DNA of 64,000 bases, taken from positions 62,001 to 126,000 of the forward strand of contig NZ_FNOI01000007.1 of assembly GCF_900107015.1 (NCBI RefSeq), in the 5' to 3' direction. The position numbers were made by a program, and so were the translations under genes. A model generated the notes under the pieces. It was not told the DNA's origin, made no database searches, and was given only the letters and a program-made list of their open reading frames with translations. This DNA comes from Litoreibacter albidus. GTDB taxonomy: Bacteria > Pseudomonadota > Alphaproteobacteria > Rhodobacterales > Rhodobacteraceae. The stretch's first letter is position 1, and every line of letters begins with the position of its first letter. Below, piece after piece: positions 16,222-25,294 of this stretch.

Positions 16222-17238
16222 GTGACTATTTTTACGTCGAACATTCACTCTCAAACGCGCCATGGTGTGCGCCGCATCTTGGTTGCTGGCGGTGCGGGCT
16301 TTCTGGGAAGTCATCTGTGCACGAAACTGATTAAAGACGGGCATCGGGTTGTTTGTGTCGACAACTTCCTGACTGGCCGTAGATCAAACATCGAACACCT
16401 GCTGACCCATCCCAGATTTAAGCTGATACGGCATGACATCATAGAGCGCTTGCCCGCCTTGGGGCCAGTGGACCAAATCTACAACCTAGCTTGCGCAGCC
16501 TCGCCACCAAAATACCAGTCGGACCCGCTTCATACGTTCAAGACCAATGTGATCGGTGCGATGAATCTTTTGGAAATAGCTGAGCGCAACAATGCGACGA
16601 TCCTGCAATCCTCCACCTCGGAGGTTTACGGCGATCCAGAGGTCAGCCCCCAGCCGGAGGGATACCACGGCAACGTGAACACCGTTGGTCCGCGATCCTG
16701 CTACGACGAAGGCAAACGCGCGGTTGAAACGCTGTTTTATGAGTACCATTTGCAGCGGGGTGTTAGTACTCGCATAGCGCGCATCTTCAACACCTATGGG
16801 CCGCGCATGTCACCCAGTGACGGGCGCGTTGTGTCCAACTTTGTGGTGCAAGCTTTGGCGGGCGATGACGTGACCGTCTTCGGCGATGGCAGCCAGACAC
16901 GGTCCTTCTGCTACATCAGCGACATGGTGCGCGGACTGATGGCCTTGATGAACGCGCCAGACAGCGTTTGCGATCCGGTCAACCTGGGCAATCCGACAGA
17001 GTTCACCATTCTGGAGCTGGCGCAGACGGTCATTGAGACGTTGGCATCGCCATCGCGCGTGGTGTTCTCACGGCTGCCTGTCGATGACCCCAAACAACGC
17101 AAGCCCGATATTTCGCGCGCGGCGGAATGCTTGGGCTGGGCGCCTCACGTGCCGCTTGCCGAAGGCTTGGTACAGAGCATTCCCTACTTCGCAGCAGAGG
17201 CGGTGCGTGCGCCTCTGAGATTGGTGGTCGCTGAATGA
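16222..17238 (+). CDS. UDP-glucuronate decarboxylase-like NAD-dependent epimerase/dehydratase
   Basis: An extended short-chain dehydrogenase (338 aa) of the UXS type, which turns UDP-glucuronate into UDP-xylose. It has the nucleotide-binding [11 protein letters not shown], the family segment [14 protein letters not shown], the serine-rich STSEVYGDP, and the catalytic Tyr/Lys of [18 protein letters not shown] and [10 protein letters not shown] are further family marks. The start is GTG at 16222 after GGGGGTAACAA. Its stop overlaps the next ATG (ATGA). It probably supplies a nucleotide sugar for the membrane glycosyltransferase encoded two genes later. A dTDP-glucose dehydratase role is less likely given the SPPKYQ segment. 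Confidence 0.88.
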   Translation: MTIFTSNIHSQTRHGVRRILVAGGAGFLGSHLCTKLIKDGHRVVCVDNFLTGRRSNIEHLLTHPRFKLIRHDIIERLPALGPVDQIYNLACAASPPKYQSDPLHTFKTNVIGAMNLLEIAERNNATILQSSTSEVYGDPEVSPQPEGYHGNVNTVGPRSCYDEGKRAVETLFYEYHLQRGVSTRIARIFNTYGPRMSPSDGRVVSNFVVQALAGDDVTVFGDGSQTRSFCYISDMVRGLMALMNAPDSVCDPVNLGNPTEFTILELAQTVIETLASPSRVVFSRLPVDDPKQRKPDISRAAECLGWAPHVPLAEGLVQSIPYFAAEAVRAPLRLVVAE

Positions 17239-18236
17239 AAAAGGCGCGGTCCATATGTTTAACCGGTGGCGCGGGCTATATCGGCAGCCACGCCTGCCTT
17301 GCGCTTGCGGCGCGGGGGGCGAAGCCGCTGGTCGTGGATAATCTGGTGACGGGATCGCGGGATGCGGTTGAATGGGGACCGCTGGTCGAACTGGACATCC
17401 GCCATACGGAGGAACTCACCCAAGCTTTGCTCGCACGGGCGGTCGACACGGTTTTGCACTTCGCGGCCTCGGCCTATGTCGGGGAATCCGTGACCAACCC
17501 ACGGGCCTATTATGAGAACAACGTCGGCGGTATGTTGTCCTTGCTGACAGCCTGCGCTGCAGCAGGTGTGAAAACCTTTGTCCTTTCAAGCAGCTGCGCC
17601 ACTTACGGCGTGCCGAAGACGGTTCCGGTAACGGAAACCACGCCACAGCAGCCCATCAACCCTTACGGGATGACGAAGTTGATGTGTGAGCAGATGTTGA
17701 AAGACATCGCCCCACAGACGGGCATGTCCTACGGGATATTGCGGTACTTCAACGTCGCGGGTGCGGACGTTAGCGGCATGTTGCGCGAACGCCATGACCC
17801 AGAGACACATCTAATCCCACTGACCTTATTCGCCGCCGCCGGATGGACGCAGGGCCTCAAGTTGTTCGGGGATGACTACGACACAGAAGACGGAAGCTGC
17901 ATCCGCGACTATGTGCATGTATCGGATTTGGTCCACGGACACATGCTGGCTCTCGAACACCTGAGTGCGCAGGGCGGGAGCCTGACGCTCAATCTTGGGA
18001 GCGGCCGTGGGACGTCCAACTTCGAGATTGTAGAGATGGTGGAGCGATTGACGGGGCGATCCGTCCCAGTGGAGATTGCGCCCCGCCGTGCTGGCGACCC
18101 GCCCATGCTGGTCGCTGACACCTCGCTTGCGTATGAAACTCTAGGGTTCAAGCCGCAGCGGTCTGATCTGGCGACTATTGTGGCGGACGCCGCACGTAGT
18201 TTCGGGGTGGAGGCTGTTCATGCAATTTCGGCCTGA
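17235..18236 (+). CDS. galE: UDP-glucose 4-epimerase
   Basis: Interconverts UDP-glucose and UDP-galactose (333 aa, typical length). It has the NAD-binding [14 protein letters not shown], the segment [22 protein letters not shown], the serine site SSSCATYG, the catalytic Tyr/Lys of NPYGMTKLM, and the C-terminal mark [14 protein letters not shown]. Translation is coupled to the upstream decarboxylase gene, and the 3' end overlaps the glycosyltransferase start by 17 bp. The operon context points to sugar-nucleotide supply for an exopolysaccharide. A UDP-glucuronate or UDP-xylose epimerase specificity cannot be excluded. Confidence 0.92.
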   Translation: MKKARSICLTGGAGYIGSHACLALAARGAKPLVVDNLVTGSRDAVEWGPLVELDIRHTEELTQALLARAVDTVLHFAASAYVGESVTNPRAYYENNVGGMLSLLTACAAAGVKTFVLSSSCATYGVPKTVPVTETTPQQPINPYGMTKLMCEQMLKDIAPQTGMSYGILRYFNVAGADVSGMLRERHDPETHLIPLTLFAAAGWTQGLKLFGDDYDTEDGSCIRDYVHVSDLVHGHMLALEHLSAQGGSLTLNLGSGRGTSNFEIVEMVERLTGRSVPVEIAPRRAGDPPMLVADTSLAYETLGFKPQRSDLATIVADAARSFGVEAVHAISA

Positions 18237-20073
18237 CCCCTTAACACGCCCCAGCGAAACCTTTCGCCAAGCTATCCTGACGGGGCGCCGACGCACCAAA
18301 TACAGGATGGTCATCAGCGCGTGGGTAGTCTGCGCGGCCTTCTTTTGGTTGTGGTGGTTGCGGCCGGAACACAACATCGGCTGGGGCCGCTACTTGCTGG
18401 TGAGCGCGTGCCTGTTCTGGATTTTCTTCTTACAAGCATATTTTTTAGCCATGTTCATGCGGGCGCAGCAGGTGGCGAAAAATTTCGCGGTAACGGGCGA
18501 CTGGCGCGTGGCAATGGTGGTGACCAAAGCCCCTGCGGAGCCGTTTGAGGTGGTGCGGGAAACCTTGCTGGCAATGCTGGCGCAGGACGTGGCGCACGAC
18601 ACATGGCTCGCCGATGAAGACCCGCAACCTGCCGCGGTTGCATGGTGCGAAGCCAACGGCGTCAAGATATCCACGCGCAAGGGTGTGGAGGCCTATCACC
18701 AAGCGCATTGGCCGCGCCGGACCCGCTGCAAGGAAGGCAACCTAGCCTATTTCTATGACCACTACGGGTACGAACAGTACGACATAGTCGCCCAACTGGA
18801 CGCAGATCACGTGCCGCAACCCGGTTACCTGCGCGAGATGCTACGGCCCTTCGCCGACCCGAACATAGGCTATGTCAGCGCCCCCAGCATTTGTTCGCAG
18901 AACGCTGAAATGAGTTGGGCGGCTCGCACGCGCTTGCACGCCGAGGCGATGTTCCACGGGGTTCTGCAAGCTGGCTATTCCAATGGATGGGCCCCGATGT
19001 GCATCGGCTCCCACTATGCGGTTCGGACGAAGGCTTTACGCCAGATCGGTGGGTTGGGGCCGGAGCTGGCGGAGGATCACTCCACCTCCATGTTGATGAA
19101 CGCGGCAGGGTGGCGGGGCATGCACGCGATGGACGCTATTGCTATCGGGCAGGGCCCCGCCAACTTGTCCGATCTTGTGACACAAGAGTTCCAATGGTCG
19201 CGCAGTCTGTTGACGTTGTTGCTGTCGCATACTCCGCGGTACCTACGCACGTTGCCGGCCCGCCAGAAATTTCAGTTCGTGTTCTCGCAGCTTTGGTATC
19301 CGATCTTTGCGGTGTTCATGGCGACGCTATTCGTGATGCCCATCTGTGCGCTGTTGTTTGATGTGCGGTTTGTGGGGGTTATGTATCCCGCCTTTGTGGC
19401 GCATATCTTGCCGACCGTCATCATGCTGCTGTTACTTGCCTACCTTGTAAGGGCCGACAAAATGTTCCGACCCTATGACGCTAAAATTCTGGGTTGGGAG
19501 AAGGCGTTGTTTGCCGCGTTGCAATGGCCGTGGGTTCTGTGGGGCTGCGTGATGGCGCTGCGTGATAAGCTCACGGGCAACTTCGTCGATTTTCGCGTGA
19601 CGCCCAAAGGGGAGGCCGCGTCGTCGGTGGTGCCATGGTCGGTGCTGGCCCCGTACTTTGTGCTGGCTCTGGTGTCCTTGCTGCCGGTGATCTTCGCCAA
19701 GGACGTGTCGCAAGCTGCCGGTTTCTACATCTTCGCGCTGGTCAATGCCGCGATCTACACCAGCCTGTTTGCCATTATCGTTGTGAACCACTTGCGAGAG
19801 AACCCGATGTTGCACCGCAGGGTCACGGGAACCTTAGGCGCGCAGTTCGGCTGCATCGCGGTGCTGACCGCAGCGATCGGTTACGGCACGGTCGCGCAGG
19901 GCAGTGACGCGATTATTGCCTTGGCGACGACGGGCGGTGAGGTGCGCTTTATTCAGTCCGGCTTCGTCGTTGCGGGCGCGGGGCAGGGCAGGCGCGGACA
20001 AGTCCACGTCAGCTATAACTCGAACTGGCTATCAGACCTTATTTCAAACATGGATATTAGGAAGGGAAAGTAA
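18220..20073 (+). CDS. Membrane glycosyltransferase family 2 (cellulose synthase-like)
   Basis: A processive-type inner-membrane polysaccharide synthase (617 aa). Two N-terminal helices (VVCAAFFWLWWL and YLLVSACLFWIFFLQAYF) precede a GT-A domain with the metal-binding LDADHVPQPGYL and the ED of LAEDHSTSML. QEFQWSRSLLTLL corresponds to the QxxRW product-binding motif but reads QxxQW. Four to five C-terminal helices form the translocation channel region. The ATG at 18220 follows GTGGAGG; the upstream in-frame start would only read galE out of frame. It is followed by a GH26-like hydrolase, a common partner of synthases. The polymer is unknown; beta-linked glucose, mannose or xylose backbones are candidates. 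Confidence 0.88.
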   Translation: MQFRPDPLTRPSETFRQAILTGRRRTKYRMVISAWVVCAAFFWLWWLRPEHNIGWGRYLLVSACLFWIFFLQAYFLAMFMRAQQVAKNFAVTGDWRVAMVVTKAPAEPFEVVRETLLAMLAQDVAHDTWLADEDPQPAAVAWCEANGVKISTRKGVEAYHQAHWPRRTRCKEGNLAYFYDHYGYEQYDIVAQLDADHVPQPGYLREMLRPFADPNIGYVSAPSICSQNAEMSWAARTRLHAEAMFHGVLQAGYSNGWAPMCIGSHYAVRTKALRQIGGLGPELAEDHSTSMLMNAAGWRGMHAMDAIAIGQGPANLSDLVTQEFQWSRSLLTLLLSHTPRYLRTLPARQKFQFVFSQLWYPIFAVFMATLFVMPICALLFDVRFVGVMYPAFVAHILPTVIMLLLLAYLVRADKMFRPYDAKILGWEKALFAALQWPWVLWGCVMALRDKLTGNFVDFRVTPKGEAASSVVPWSVLAPYFVLALVSLLPVIFAKDVSQAAGFYIFALVNAAIYTSLFAIIVVNHLRENPMLHRRVTGTLGAQFGCIAVLTAAIGYGTVAQGSDAIIALATTGGEVRFIQSGFVVAGAGQGRRGQVHVSYNSNWLSDLISNMDIRKGK

Positions 20074-20972
20074 TGCTACCCCTCATGCATAAAAAGACCA
20101 TTGGTGCTGGCGCTTTGATTGGCGCGATGATGATTGCTGCGCCTGTCATGCCGCAGTCACTGCCACCAGGCGATATTCCCTTTGGCGTCTTCGATCCGAG
20201 CGGCGATTTTAGCGACGTGACAGGCATCGCAATCGAGCACCTGTTTTTGCCATGGGAAGACGTGTTCTTGCCCAGTTTGGCTGAGGCCGAAACCTACTCC
20301 AAGGACCGTGGGCGATCTTTGCTTGTGACGATTGAGCCTTGGACGTGGACCCGCGACGAGCGCAATTCACCAGCTGTTCTACAAGCCGGTATCGCGGCGG
20401 GTGTGTACGACGAGACGATGACAACAGTGTGCTCCTCGCTCGGCTCGCTAGGGCGCCCATTAACGATCCGTTGGGCGCAAGAGATGGACGACGAAAGTGG
20501 GCAATTCATCTGGGCCGGATGGGCGCCGCAAACCTATGTGGACGCGTACCAAAAGATGATCGACATCTGTCGCGTGTCTGCACCTAATGCGTCTTTCATG
20601 TGGTCGCCCTTGGGGTTCGAGGACATGGCGGATTACTATCCCGGTGACGATTACGTCGACGTGGTAGGGCTGTCAGTGTTCAGCTTGGGGCCGTGGGAAA
20701 AGCAGGTACTCGGTGAGGAGCAGTCCTTCGATGATATCTTCGCCCCGCGCTACGCCCGTGCCCAAGAATTCGGAAAACCCATCATGATTGCGGAGCTGGG
20801 CTTCACTGGCGACGAGGAACACATGGCCCTTTGGGAGGCAGACGTGCGCAGCAAGTCCGCGCAATATCCTGAGTTGGACGCAGTGATCTATTTTAACCAG
20901 CGAGAAGTCTATCCATGGCCAAATGGATTCGGATTACCTGATTGGCGGCGCCCGCAAAACGTGACGAACTGA
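20073..20972 (+). CDS. GH26-like periplasmic glycoside hydrolase
   Basis: A 299-aa protein with an N-terminal signal segment (GAGALIGAMMIAAPVMPQS) and a TIM-barrel hydrolase. RWAQEMDDESGQF contains the probable acid/base Glu and MIAELGF the probable nucleophile Glu, the spacing and context of clan GH-A family 26 enzymes (mannanases and lichenases). The start codon overlaps the synthase stop (TAATG), preceded by GGAAGGGAAA. Such hydrolases encoded with synthases trim or release the nascent polymer in the periplasm. Substrate specificity cannot be told from the sequence. Confidence 0.82.
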   Translation: MLPLMHKKTIGAGALIGAMMIAAPVMPQSLPPGDIPFGVFDPSGDFSDVTGIAIEHLFLPWEDVFLPSLAEAETYSKDRGRSLLVTIEPWTWTRDERNSPAVLQAGIAAGVYDETMTTVCSSLGSLGRPLTIRWAQEMDDESGQFIWAGWAPQTYVDAYQKMIDICRVSAPNASFMWSPLGFEDMADYYPGDDYVDVVGLSVFSLGPWEKQVLGEEQSFDDIFAPRYARAQEFGKPIMIAELGFTGDEEHMALWEADVRSKSAQYPELDAVIYFNQREVYPWPNGFGLPDWRRPQNVTN

Positions 20973-21119
20973 CGGGCAAGCCGTGGGGTGGCAGATATAG
21001 GCGGCAATCGGCCAAGTCGGCTGGCGACAATTCGCGCAAGCTAACGGATTGAGTTCCCTCTCCTTCTCAGCAGATGGGCGGATGAACGCCGCGCATGGGC
21101 TGGCTTATGAGACACGTTT

Positions 21120-21162
21120 GCCAGCTTAAAACTCAGGCTGGCTTGACCGTTTAGCGGTTTTT
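21120..21162. terminator. Paired hairpins in the gap after the polysaccharide operon
   Basis: GCCAGC (21120-21125) pairs with GCTGGC (21137-21142). A small stem ACCG-TTTAG-CGGT followed by TTTT lies at 21146-21162. Together they may end the polysaccharide operon, although they lie about 150 bp past its last stop. The rest of the 257-bp gap shows nothing clear. Confidence 0.35.
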
Positions 21163-21229
21163 AAGGCATTTCTCTCACATTAACGAGGATCGCGCGTCCT
21201 GAATGCGGTTCCGAATTGAGGAGAGAACA

Positions 21230-21424
21230 GTGGTTTTTCAAATGCACCGGCCTTTGGGCCGCACGATGGTTTTCGGGTTGGCAATTGTTAGCGCGGTAAG
21301 CCTTTCAACGACGTCCCGCAGTGCTGCCGCAGAGGCGACCGAAATCGCCAGCACGACGGGCAGCGGTACGTATGTTTGCTCCCCCGCTGGGTTCGGTAGC
21401 AAGTCGCGTTGCTATCGCCGCTGA
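21230..21424 (+). CDS. Small exported peptide with Cys pair (unknown family)
   Basis: A 64-aa product starting at GTG 21230, which has an excellent ribosome site (GAGGAG, 6 nt away); an in-frame ATG at 21203 lacks one. Residues from about 11 to 34 are hydrophobic and end in SAAAEA, a plausible signal-peptidase site. The mature part would be under 35 residues and ends GTYVCSPAGFGSKSRCYRR, with two Cys 10 apart that could form a disulphide. I recall similar CSPAGFG tails in small alphaproteobacterial proteins but know no function. It stands alone, convergent with the permease gene. Confidence 0.6.
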   Translation: MVFQMHRPLGRTMVFGLAIVSAVSLSTTSRSAAAEATEIASTTGSGTYVCSPAGFGSKSRCYRR

Positions 21425-21437
21425 TCTTAGGCGAGGT

Positions 21438-22214
21438 TTAGCCGCGTTTAGCGTCGCTCCGCCAGCGCAGCGCGCGTCGCTCTACGACGCCAATGACGGC
21501 GTATTCCAGCACCAGCATAATAGCGACGAAGCTTAGCGCGTAAGCTAGGACATAGGCCGTCTCGAATAGCTGGAAATACAGATGTATCTGGAAGCCGACG
21601 CCATCACTGCGACCTAAGAATTCCACCACCAAGACAATCTTCCAGATGATCGCCAAGCCGTTGCGGGTGCTGGACGCAATGAACGGCCAGAGTTGTGGCA
21701 AGATGACGTGACGCAATCTGCTTGCGGGCCGCAGTTGGTAGGATCGGGCCATCTCGGACAGCTTGGGGTCCAATGAATGAACGCCCTCGCGGATAGTCAC
21801 TGCGACCATAGCAGTCTTATTCAATGCTACTGCTGTAATAGCGGCAACTTCGTTCAGGCCAATCCATAAATAGCACAGCACGATAACCACGAGCGCGGGG
21901 ATGTTCAGCAAGACAACAAGCCACGCACCGAACCACCGGTTTAGGGTGGCATTCAGTCCCATCGCGATGCCGATGATCAAGCCGAATCCCATCGCGAGCG
22001 TGAAGGCAAAAAAGACCCGCCGTAGGGTGGCAAAAAGGTGCTTGGTAAGCTCCCCAGACTGGCTTTCAGAGATCACCAAGGACCAGACGGCGGAGGGACT
22101 TGGCAAGATCGTCGGATCAGCCCCGACCCACGCCGCAACCGCCCACGCTATGATAAGTGCGCACAGCGATATTGCGACGACCGACGCTTGATTGGGAGCG
22201 GAGGGGTTTGTCAT
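21438..22214 (-). CDS. TauT/SsuC-type ABC transporter permease
   Basis: A 258-aa inner-membrane permease of the nitrate/sulfonate/taurine class with about six helices. The cytoplasmic coupling loop is EMARSYQLRPASRLRHVILPQLWPFI, the EAA-type motif. No ATPase or binding protein adjoins it. A matching ATPase and binding protein lie at 31653-33327 on the same strand, beyond the quinoprotein genes, so the system looks split. The gene is divergent from the NosR-like gene. Confidence 0.85.
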   Translation of the reverse strand: MTNPSAPNQASVVAISLCALIIAWAVAAWVGADPTILPSPSAVWSLVISESQSGELTKHLFATLRRVFFAFTLAMGFGLIIGIAMGLNATLNRWFGAWLVVLLNIPALVVIVLCYLWIGLNEVAAITAVALNKTAMVAVTIREGVHSLDPKLSEMARSYQLRPASRLRHVILPQLWPFIASSTRNGLAIIWKIVLVVEFLGRSDGVGFQIHLYFQLFETAYVLAYALSFVAIMLVLEYAVIGVVERRALRWRSDAKRG

Positions 22215-22318
22215 ACGCGCAGGGTGTCACGAAATGCCATAACTCCCCAAGCCAAATCCTCAGAGTGTGTACCTAAGTCGAATATCGTGGGCACGGGGGC
22301 GGGCCTACGCTTCTTGCC

Positions 22319-24415
22319 ATGGGGGTAGGTGTCTCACTTCACAAGGCTCTTCTTGGAGCGCTTTTATGGATGTGCTTTGCGGCCACTTGCATCGCGCAAC
22401 CACTACCGCGCGACGTGCTCGCGCCCTTCATCGCGCCCCCGATGTCGCTCGGCGAAAAGGTGAACGACGAAGGCGTGTGGCAGCTTTTGAACTCCGGCGG
22501 GACGCAGGCCGGATACGTATTCGAGACGGAGCCGATGGCCCCCCTTCCAGGGTTCTCTGGTGCAGCGATTAACGTGTTGGTTGTGTTGGACCTAGAGGGT
22601 CGCTTCCTTGACGTGCAGTTGATTTCGCACAATGAGCCGATTTTTGTGTCCGGCCTGCCGGAGAAGTTATTTTTCGATTTCTTCAAACAGTACCGCGGGC
22701 ATTCCATATCGGATAGCTTAGTCGTCGGCTCCCCCTACGGGGCCGGCAGCGACGGGTCGGCGTTGGTCTATCTGGACGGGGTCACCAAAGGCACCGCATC
22801 AGTCCGGATTGCGCATGAAAGCATATTGGCCGCGACACTAAAGGTCGCCCGCGAGAAGATGAATGGCATCTCGACCGGCCCGCCAGCTTATCCGGATATG
22901 GACTACGTCGAGGAGTTGTCGTGGGACGATTTGGTCGCTGAAGGGATTGCTGCGCGAAAGACTGTTCTGAACCGCGATATCGACGCGATATTCGCGGGCA
23001 CTTTGTGGGAGGACGATGATCCCGAGGCCAAGGAAAACCCCGACGCGCCATATCTGGATCTGTGGGTCATTGATCTGGGCGCACCTTCCATTGCGCAAGC
23101 CGTCCTGAGCGAAGGAGGACTGGAGGAGCTGCAACAATTCATGTCGATCTCGACGACGGATGAGCCCGTCTTGGTGATCGACACCGCACGTCATGGTCTG
23201 GTGACCGAGGATTTTGTGCGCAACACATCGCCTGACTTGATCAGCGCTGAGCAAGGCGGGTTCCCGATCGCCTTCCGCGACTCCGATATATACGTGGAGC
23301 TGAACGATGCCTTGCCAGACGCCCTACACGATGGCGCGGCACTGATTTTGCGCACGGACCGCAGGCTGGGGTTCGACCCGACGGCGGATTGGGTGTTGCG
23401 CATAAAGGCGCTGCGCAAGCACGGTTCCTTTCAGCCCGAGCTAGGCTCCGTCGATCTGGAACTCACCCATGCCACGCCGGAGCGGTTTTACGCACGTGTG
23501 GAGGCGGTGAAACCCGTGCCGCCATGGGTTGATGCCCTACGTAACCGTCAAGCGGACCTGATCGTGCTGGGCGTTTTTCTTACTGCACTTCTGGCCGTAC
23601 TAGGGCTGCGACTAAACCGGCTTGCAGGGCACCGCCACTTTGCAGCGATACGGCTTGGGGTTTTGGCATTTGTGACGTGCTTCATTGGCTGGTGGGGGCA
23701 AGGCCAGTTGTCGATTGCCACGCCACTGGCGGTGGCGCGCACGGCGCTGGAGGGCGGGTCATATGCGTTTTTGTTGTACGATCCATTTTCGCTGGCGATC
23801 TGGGGCGTCACGATACTGGGCTTCGTCCTATGGGGACGCGGGTTGTTTTGCGGTTGGCTATGCCCGTTCGGTGCGCTTCAGGAGTTCGCGCATCACCTAG
23901 GCCGCATTTTGCGGCTGCCCCAGATCGAACCGTCACAGGTTTGGGACGGCCGCTTGAAGTGGATCAAATACGGGGTGCTTGCAGCGCTAGTTTTAATGTT
24001 GCTCACGGCCCCCGCACGGCTGGACAAAGCTATCGAGGTGGAGCCGTTCAAGACCGCTATAACGACATTTTTCCTGCGGGAATGGTATTACGTCGCCTAT
24101 GCCGTCGGGTTGCTTGTGTTGTCGATGGTGCTGTTTAAAGGCTTCTGCCGCTACGTTTGCCCGCTGGGCGCAGTCATGGCTATCGGCGGACTTGTCCGTG
24201 GACAAGACTGGATAGAGCGCCGCGACGAATGTGGGTCTCCATGTCAGCTTTGCAAGGTGAAATGCAGTTACGGGGCGATCAAGAAAACCGGTGAGATCCA
24301 GTACTCGGAGTGCTTCCAATGTCTGGATTGCGTCACCATCCATGACGACAGAACGCAGTGCGTGCCGTTGATACTCGCCGCTAAACGCCGCCCTTCGGAG
24401 GTCGCTGCCGAATGA
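22319..24415 (+). CDS. NosR/NirI-like flavo-iron-sulfur membrane protein
   Basis: A 698-aa membrane electron carrier. A signal segment (KALLGALLWMCFAATCIAQ) leads to a periplasmic FMN-binding domain with DGVTKGTAS at 153-161; Thr159 aligns with the Thr that ApbE flavinylates in NosR and NqrC. About six helices follow, with polyferredoxin-type CGWLCPFGALQEF and CRYVCPLGAVMAI. The cytoplasmic Cys clusters CGSPCQLCKVKC and CFQCLDC can hold two [4Fe-4S] centres. Its stop overlaps the apbE start. No nosZ or denitrification gene is near; the neighbours are quinoprotein genes, so a role in alcohol-oxidation electron flow is more likely. The ATG at 22319 has no clear ribosome site. Confidence 0.88.
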   Translation: MGVGVSLHKALLGALLWMCFAATCIAQPLPRDVLAPFIAPPMSLGEKVNDEGVWQLLNSGGTQAGYVFETEPMAPLPGFSGAAINVLVVLDLEGRFLDVQLISHNEPIFVSGLPEKLFFDFFKQYRGHSISDSLVVGSPYGAGSDGSALVYLDGVTKGTASVRIAHESILAATLKVAREKMNGISTGPPAYPDMDYVEELSWDDLVAEGIAARKTVLNRDIDAIFAGTLWEDDDPEAKENPDAPYLDLWVIDLGAPSIAQAVLSEGGLEELQQFMSISTTDEPVLVIDTARHGLVTEDFVRNTSPDLISAEQGGFPIAFRDSDIYVELNDALPDALHDGAALILRTDRRLGFDPTADWVLRIKALRKHGSFQPELGSVDLELTHATPERFYARVEAVKPVPPWVDALRNRQADLIVLGVFLTALLAVLGLRLNRLAGHRHFAAIRLGVLAFVTCFIGWWGQGQLSIATPLAVARTALEGGSYAFLLYDPFSLAIWGVTILGFVLWGRGLFCGWLCPFGALQEFAHHLGRILRLPQIEPSQVWDGRLKWIKYGVLAALVLMLLTAPARLDKAIEVEPFKTAITTFFLREWYYVAYAVGLLVLSMVLFKGFCRYVCPLGAVMAIGGLVRGQDWIERRDECGSPCQLCKVKCSYGAIKKTGEIQYSECFQCLDCVTIHDDRTQCVPLILAAKRRPSEVAAE

Positions 24416-25290
24416 CACTCACACGCCGCCGTTTCATGACCGTCTCCGCCGCCTTCGCCTGCGCGCCAAACGCCGCGCACGCCCACAGTTGGAAAGGCCG
24501 CGCATTTGGCGCGGACATTGCGATAACGATCAGGGGGGGCGCAGACGCTGCCGCAGCCTTGCGCGATGCGCGGCGGGTGATGTCGGAGGTGGAAGCCCTG
24601 TTTAACCTATACGATCCTTCCTCGGCCCTATCGCGACTGAATGCTGTTGGCCACCTTGAGGGGCCTGAACCGTGGTTTTTGGAGCTGATGACGGCCGCCG
24701 ACCGCATCCACAAGCTGACCGACGGACTGTTCGACCCGACTGTGCAGCGGCTTTGGAAAGCGCGCGCGGCGGGACGGGTAGTGGGGGCCTCTGGCACGGG
24801 AGGAGACTGGGGAAAGGTTAAATTGGACGCCCGCCGTATTGTGCTGGGCAAGTCGCAAGCGCTAACGTTCAACGGTATCGCGCAGGGATTTGCGACGGAT
24901 AAAGTCACAGAGGTTCTGCGCGCGCACGGTCTTGGCGATGTGCTGGTCAACATAGGGGAACACCGCGGCGTTGGTGGCCCTTGGCGCTTGGAGCTGAGTG
25001 ACCCGGTCCACGGCTCTCTTGGCATGCGAACGCTGACAACCGGTGCCATAGCGACGTCCAGTCCGAACGCCACCCCCCTGCCCGGGGGGGGGCATATCGT
25101 CCACCCGACTGCGAGGCCACAGTGGTCGACGGTATCGGTAGAAGCGGCTTCGGCGGTTTTGGCCGATGGGCTGTCGACCGCCTTGGTTCTTGCCCCCTTG
25201 GAGTTGGTTAAACGGATAGTCTCGGAAGGGCAGATTTCGCGGGTCACATTGGTGGATCGTTCGGGTGACCTGACCACGTTTTCAGCGTGA
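24412..25290 (+). CDS. apbE: FAD:protein FMN transferase (ApbE family)
   Basis: Attaches FMN covalently to a Thr or Ser of a periplasmic target (292 aa). An N-terminal twin-arginine signal is visible (TRRRFMTVSAAFACAPNAAHA). Family marks are FNLYDPSSALSRLN, DGLFDPTVQRLW, FNGIAQGFATDKV, DVLVNIGEHRGVGG and HIVHPTA; the last includes the His near the flavin. Its start overlaps the stop of the NosR-like gene by 4 bp, which makes the FMN domain of that protein (Thr159) its obvious substrate. A 352-codon open frame on the opposite strand is only a GC-rich shadow. Confidence 0.92.
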   Translation: MTLTRRRFMTVSAAFACAPNAAHAHSWKGRAFGADIAITIRGGADAAAALRDARRVMSEVEALFNLYDPSSALSRLNAVGHLEGPEPWFLELMTAADRIHKLTDGLFDPTVQRLWKARAAGRVVGASGTGGDWGKVKLDARRIVLGKSQALTFNGIAQGFATDKVTEVLRAHGLGDVLVNIGEHRGVGGPWRLELSDPVHGSLGMRTLTTGAIATSSPNATPLPGGGHIVHPTARPQWSTVSVEAASAVLADGLSTALVLAPLELVKRIVSEGQISRVTLVDRSGDLTTFSA

Positions 25291-25294
25291 AAGC

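Noticed and set aside
22319-24415. Denitrification NosR
   Set aside because: No nosZ, nosD or copper-site gene nearby and the context is quinoprotein oxidation, so it is called NosR-like only.
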